Assembly: GCF_003116585.1 (NCBI RefSeq)
Contig: NZ_QEHM01000007.1
Coordinates: forward strand, 62,001 to 126,000
Length of the DNA stretch: 64,000 nt
DNA from: Albibacillus kandeliae
GTDB lineage: Bacteria > Pseudomonadota > Alphaproteobacteria > Rhodobacterales > Rhodobacteraceae
Reading direction: 5' to 3'
Positions 63,226 through 64,000 of the stretch are shown here, piece by piece. Within the stretch, counting starts at the first letter, position 1, and each line of letters opens with the position of its first letter. Position numbers and translations under genes: made by a program. Under the pieces are notes generated by a model. The model worked only from the letters and a program-made list of their open reading frames with translations, did not search any database and was not told the origin of the DNA.

Positions 63226-63768
63226 ATGATGGACACACTGGAACTCACGCTGGGAGACGACGGGATCGTCGGGCTGGTGAACGACGAGGAGGTGCTGGAG
63301 GATCTCGCGGCCCTGCAGCAACGCGCGCCGGATGCGCCGGCCGAGGACCTTGCAAGGGTCGCCTCGGCTCTTGGCGAACCGGGATACGACGTGATCCTCG
63401 ATCCGGCCAAGTACGAGGCCCTGACGATGGCGCGCTTCGAGAAGGAGGACCCGGCCATGCCGTGGCAGCCGACTGTCATGCGGATCCGGGACTTTGGCCT
63501 GCCGGATTTCTCGGCCATCGAACGGCCCCGTCTGGAAGGGCAGACGCTGGTCTACTTTGCGCGCGATACCCACACCGGGCTGCCCTACCGGGTGACGTTG
63601 CCCATCGGGTCGGTCGGCGACGCCAGTTTCGAGCCGATGGCGCTGACGCCTGTTCCGGGCGATCCGGTGCCGGTGCCGGAGTCGATCCGTGAGAGTGCGC
63701 TGGGGCCCCGCGCGGGCGACGAGGACAACCTCAAGACAGCGGTGGACGACGAGGACGAGGAGGGCTGA
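63226..63768 (+). CDS. Small acidic protein paired with the 983-residue protein
   Basis: The 180-residue product is unrecognised. It is acidic, with a Glu/Asp-rich tail (VDDEDEEG), and has a central beta-rich stretch (TLVYFARDTHTGLPYRVTLP). No signal peptide or membrane helix is seen. AGGGGAC precedes the ATG at 63226, and the gene starts ten bases after the preceding stop, so both are probably co-expressed. The acidic nature and pairing would suit a chaperone, inhibitor or immunity protein for the large partner; this is inference only. Confidence 0.6.
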   Translation: MMDTLELTLGDDGIVGLVNDEEVLEDLAALQQRAPDAPAEDLARVASALGEPGYDVILDPAKYEALTMARFEKEDPAMPWQPTVMRIRDFGLPDFSAIERPRLEGQTLVYFARDTHTGLPYRVTLPIGSVGDASFEPMALTPVPGDPVPVPESIRESALGPRAGDEDNLKTAVDDEDEEG

Positions 63769-63769
63769 T

Positions 63770-64000
63770 CTAGCCCGCCTTTTTCAGCACTTCGATGGCC
63801 TGCACCACGGCCTGCGTGGTGTTTTCGATATGGCTGCGGATCACCGATTGCGCGGTGACCACGTCCTTGTCGAGGGCCGCTTCCATCAGGGCACGGTGCT
63901 CGGCATGGATGTCGCGGGTCAGGACCGTGCGCACACGGCTGAGGCGGCGATAGCGTTCATGATGCTTGAACATGCTGGCCCGGGTACGAAGCAGCCATGT
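63770..64000 (-). CDS. GntR-family regulator, C-terminal FCD part (cut by window edge)
   Basis: Only the last 76 codons are inside the window; the gene continues past the right edge. The sequence LLRTRASMFKHHERYRRLSR followed by DIHAEHRALMEAALDKD is typical of the FCD domain of GntR regulators. The stop at 63770 is one base from the stop of the plus-strand acidic protein gene. The internal ATG at 63973 is not the start. Its target is unknown. Confidence 0.8.
   Translation of the reverse strand, partial: TWLLRTRASMFKHHERYRRLSRVRTVLTRDIHAEHRALMEAALDKDVVTAQSVIRSHIENTTQAVVQAIEVLKKAG

Noticed and set aside
61275-63518. 747-codon minus-strand frame opposite the 983-residue protein
   Set aside because: Composition is Arg/His/Leu-rich and repetitive as in antisense frames of GC-rich genes; the plus strand has a good ribosome site, downstream coupling and motif structure.
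1-64000. CRISPR arrays, tRNA or rRNA genes, complete insertion sequences
   Set aside because: No regularly spaced direct repeats, cloverleaf-like sequences, rRNA-like tracts or transposase genes were noticed anywhere in the window.

Overview
The window looks like part of an extrachromosomal replicon (plasmid or chromid) of a GC-rich alphaproteobacterium, most likely of the marine Roseobacter group (Rhodobacterales). The reasons are a Rep_3-type initiator next to iteron-like repeats and a DnaA box, a divergent parAB pair, a tad/flp pilus locus, and many TRAP and ABC uptake operons feeding catabolic genes. The taxonomic assignment is inference from gene content and codon style; no rRNA or tRNA gene is present to test it.

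Layout. 1-2047: a partial LuxR-type regulator divergent from a FAD monooxygenase with its small DUF2783 partner. 2096-8389: replicon backbone, made of a C-terminally broken tyrosine recombinase, rep, an origin region (4084-4613), parA, parB, two copies of a parS-like palindrome and a plasmid-type HTH protein. 8400-18251: a minus-strand tad locus (tadV, luxR, tadC, tadB, tadA, tadZ, two tadE-like genes, tadG, rcpC/cpaB, flp) with no secretin, RcpB/CpaD or TadD gene in the window. 18607-26840: class II HMG-CoA reductase divergent from a MocR regulator, then a CoA-transferase, a crotonase and a TRAP transporter. This looks like uptake and catabolism of a CoA-linked acid, possibly mevalonate. 26912-38361: a 2-hydroxyacid dehydrogenase, a dipeptide/oligopeptide-type ABC transporter, an amidase, two tandem AraC regulators and a PPOX/ferredoxin-reductase/[2Fe-2S] fusion.

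38478-47764: a pyruvyl-transferase-like gene, a FAD monooxygenase, and a minus-strand operon of TRAP transporter, VOC protein, RuBisCO-like protein and DUF1537 kinase under a divergent LacI regulator. 47839-52327: an alpha/beta hydrolase, a beta-keto acid cleavage enzyme and pcaG-pcaH-pcaC divergent from pcaQ, a partial protocatechuate pathway. 52336-58920: a metallo-hydrolase and an operon of 2OG-Fe(II) oxygenase, polyamine-type ABC transporter and GntR regulator, with a strong palindrome at its head. 59083-60024: a nucleoside hydrolase. 60264-63768: a 983-residue protein of unknown family with a papain-like QGxxGSC signature, followed by a small acidic protein. The window ends inside an FCD-type GntR gene.

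The common theme is modular scavenging: each transporter sits with one or a few catabolic enzymes and its own regulator, and several regulatory gaps carry inverted repeats that look like the matching operators. The least explained element is the 60264-63768 pair. The best-supported new regulatory or structural signals are the GTTTCGC-N-GCGAAAC palindromes near parB, the GGTACC-centred origin repeats, the MocR-type ACAGGTACAGT inverted repeat, and the inverted repeats at 27922-27979 and 58933-58954.
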